This document shows positions 62,325 to 64,000 of a stretch of DNA of 64,000 nucleotides, piece by piece. A program made the translations under genes and the position numbers. A model generated the notes under the pieces. That model made no database searches, was not told the origin of the DNA, and saw nothing but the letters and a program-made list of their open reading frames with translations. How positions within the stretch are numbered: the stretch's first letter is position 1; each line of letters opens with the position of its first letter. This DNA comes from Anaerosporobacter mobilis DSM 15930 (GTDB lineage Bacteria; Bacillota; Clostridia; Lachnospirales; Lachnospiraceae): the NCBI RefSeq assembly GCF_900142955.1, contig NZ_FRCP01000010.1:124001-188000 (forward strand). The letters are read 5' to 3'.

Positions 62325-63602
62325 TTAACAATAATAATTAAAGAGCATCCCACTGTATACAGAAGTGAGATATGGATTAGGATAGTGATGAGATCTATAG
62401 TTAGGATAGGTACAGATCTTTTGATCGAGATAGTCCATAGGATTGATTGTTACCTGATTCGTTTGCTCAAGCAAGTCTGCGGTTATTTTATCTGGATTAG
62501 TGAACAAATCTTTAACCGTACCATCCGTCGCAGCTTGAAGAGCTATAAAGGAATCAATAGATAATTCACCAGATTCTTCTCGTGTAATCCCACAGGACTC
62601 TAGATCATTCATATAACGATAGGTGATGGAATCTAATTCATAGATTAACTTGTTAGCACGCCGTTGATTAGAAGCGTGTTCGCTTGCAAGTGAAAGCAAG
62701 TAGTTATAACTATCTGTTATCGTTTCCAGTTCTTTAACAATCTTATCTGAGTTAGGAGCATATGATATATGTACTGGTGAATCTGTGATTGCATGTAGCG
62801 AAACAGTTAATGATTTATTAAAGGTAAATTGATTCGATAAAGATTCCTTGGCTTTACCATCTATCTGGAATTTAGCACTTGTTGAAGGTTGATAAATCTG
62901 GTTTAAGTTAAAATATTCAACAATGCCACGTCCTCCTACGTACACATTATCTTGAAGCGTGAATAATGGAGCACCCGAATTACCAGTGGAATCAGATTCG
63001 AGAACTATTCTAAGTTCGTTTGAATTCTGTTCTATATATTCGGAGGCATGAACTCCGATTTCGGATTTATTAATCCGCTTACATAGCTGCTTGATGATTT
63101 CTTGGTGAGTTGATCCAGCAGTTACTTTATGTTTGAAATTATAGGTACTGTCTTCTATATCGATGGAAAATTGGTAGGTACCTGCTTGCAATTGCTGTTT
63201 ATCAGGACGAAAGGAATTGGATACATTCGTTTGACTAGTAGCTAGATGCATAACTTGTATGTTGAATTCGGTTGGTAATGTAGGCACATTATCACTAATA
63301 ATAGTAGCAGATACAGCGTCTTCATTAGAAGATACGGATTTCTTTTCATTAAATATAGAAGATTCATCATCTTTTGAAAAGTTATCTAACAATGTATATA
63401 GAGACATTGCGGCATCTTTTACATTCAAAGCGTAGGTTTGACGCTCGAGAGAAACATCTAATAGATATAGGGGAGACTGTTTGCTGATACGTACAATATT
63501 ATTATAGATCCTGTGTAACTCGCTAGTCTTATGGGATGTGTAACGAACAGGTCTTTGTGATTCGTAGTTCGCCGCGAGATAATTATATGTAGATGTTACC
63601 AT
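62325..63602 (-). CDS. Orphan FliD-like (flagellar cap) protein
   Basis: 425 residues, perfect AAGGAGGTGA ribosome site. The layout recalls FliD: an N-terminal helical part (LYTLLDNFSK), a domain starting TEFNIQVMHLATSQTNVSNSF like FliD_N, and a C-terminal helical part (ELETITDSYNYLLSLASEHASNQRRANKLIYELDSIT ... FTNPDKITADLLEQTNQV) like FliD_C. FliD caps the growing filament outside the cell. No other flagellar gene is in the window, and it lacks the family's usual start, so a specialised paralogue is possible. Confidence 0.55.
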   Translation of the reverse strand: MVTSTYNYLAANYESQRPVRYTSHKTSELHRIYNNIVRISKQSPLYLLDVSLERQTYALNVKDAAMSLYTLLDNFSKDDESSIFNEKKSVSSNEDAVSATIISDNVPTLPTEFNIQVMHLATSQTNVSNSFRPDKQQLQAGTYQFSIDIEDSTYNFKHKVTAGSTHQEIIKQLCKRINKSEIGVHASEYIEQNSNELRIVLESDSTGNSGAPLFTLQDNVYVGGRGIVEYFNLNQIYQPSTSAKFQIDGKAKESLSNQFTFNKSLTVSLHAITDSPVHISYAPNSDKIVKELETITDSYNYLLSLASEHASNQRRANKLIYELDSITYRYMNDLESCGITREESGELSIDSFIALQAATDGTVKDLFTNPDKITADLLEQTNQVTINPMDYLDQKICTYPNYRSHHYPNPYLTSVYSGMLFNYYC

Positions 63603-63819
63603 TGAACAGTCACCTCCTTAGTGGTATGATTTCATATGTTAGTAAAAATTAAAATTAGCAACCGAACAGTTACTAATATATATAATATTTATATGTGTGA
63701 AAATTGAGTGTCTTACTTCATTATAATATGAAGAAATTAAATTGTCGATAGCATATGGAAAATATTCGGAGCAAACACCTTTTTTCATGTAAGAAATTAT
63801 ACCCATATTGAAAAAAATG

Positions 63820-63848
63820 TTGACGGGACGTTTTCTTTATGCTATATT
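63820..63848 (+). promoter_or_regulatory. Promoter of the rpmG transcription unit
   Basis: TTGACG (63820-63825), 17-bp spacer, TATATT (63843-63848), about 118 bp before rpmG. Confidence 0.8.
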
Positions 63849-63896
63849 AGACTAGCGATGGAAGAGGTCTTTTTTTTATGCCTAAAAACTGATATT

Positions 63897-63925
63897 CGTG
63901 ATAATCTGTAACAGATTATTACACG
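63897..63925 (+). promoter_or_regulatory. Leader hairpin upstream of rpmG
   Basis: CGTG-ATAATCTGT pairs with ACAGATTATTACACG with a 2-nt bulge and a one-base centre. It lies in the transcribed leader, 41 nt before the start. The remaining 63603-63819 stretch is AT-rich with no gene seen. Confidence 0.5.
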
Positions 63926-63966
63926 AAACAATCAAAAGAAAACGAAATTTAGCGGAGGTGGAAGTC

Positions 63967-64000
63967 GTGCGCGTAAAAATCACATTGGCATGTACAGAAT
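63967..64000 (+). CDS. rpmG: 50S ribosomal protein L33 (3' partial)
   Basis: GTG start behind GGAGGTGG; the eleven visible residues MRVKITLACTE match the start of bacterial L33. L33 sits near the ribosomal E site. In Firmicutes this gene commonly precedes secE and nusG, which would lie just outside the window. Confidence 0.85.
   Translation, partial: MRVKITLACTE

Noticed and set aside
62319..62564. Open frame of 81 codons opposite the FliD-like gene
   Set aside because: Antisense shadow with no ribosome site.

Overview
The window is AT-rich DNA from an anaerobic, endospore-forming Firmicute, most likely a Lachnospiraceae member close to Lachnoclostridium (Clostridium) phytofermentans. The evidence is sporulation and germination genes (spoIIID, cwlD), a clostridial-type six-gene Rnf complex, a c-ring with a sodium signature, and the codon and promoter style. 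The species is an inference; no rRNA gene is present to settle it. Both ends are cut: a GH18 cell-wall or chitinase-like gene runs in from the left, and rpmG (L33) runs out on the right.

Layout. 1-3.4 kb: GH18 protein and a GH31 glycosidase. 3.5-5.0 kb: an IS110-family element with a structured non-coding flank. 5.2-8.1 kb: cwlD, then the Sua5, LMW-phosphatase and rpiB group. 8.5-15.9 kb: a complete F1Fo ATP synthase operon (atpZ, atpI, atpBEFHAGDC), followed by a YwmB-like protein and an acidic unknown. 17.9-22.1 kb: hairpin-array repeats, a methyltransferase and a large envelope protein. 22.2-28.1 kb: M29 aminopeptidase and a nucleoside catabolism block (deoB, deoD, deoC, cdd, pdp). 28.2-34.6 kb: membrane protein with MQGQP repeats, GT2, a folate ECF S-component under a THF riboswitch, PAP2, a phosphoesterase under another hairpin-array copy, and lrgAB. 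34.8-36.9 kb: agmatine-to-putrescine genes aguA and aguB. 37.1-39.6 kb: DedA, GT4 and DUF374 acyltransferase-like genes. 39.7-41.7 kb: S9 peptidase. 42.2-48.6 kb: polyamine cluster speD, speA, speE, a TIGR04076 protein, carboxyspermidine dehydrogenase and decarboxylase. 48.7-53.7 kb: small unknown, EamA exporter, chemoreceptor, spoIIID, TetR. 54.1-59.3 kb: rnfCDGEAB. 59.4-63.6 kb: HD-GYP, an AraC-type regulator with a degenerate receiver, and an orphan FliD-like protein.

How it fits together. Rnf would turn reduced ferredoxin into an ion gradient, and the ATP synthase c subunit carries the Q...ET sodium-binding signature, so both halves of a sodium-based energy circuit are likely encoded here. 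SpeA, AguA and AguB give arginine to putrescine, and the cluster then encodes two different routes from putrescine to spermidine. The leaders of aguA and speD share a hairpin.

The least explained signals are non-coding. A promoter-proximal array of short C(GAA)G hairpins (about 145 nt) occurs at 17.96 kb (with a partial second copy) and at 32.48 kb, with compensatory changes between copies. A long hairpin lies between the only good Shine-Dalgarno sequence and the start codon of the carboxyspermidine dehydrogenase gene. The deoB leader can form two interlocking stems. No tRNA, rRNA or CRISPR array was seen.
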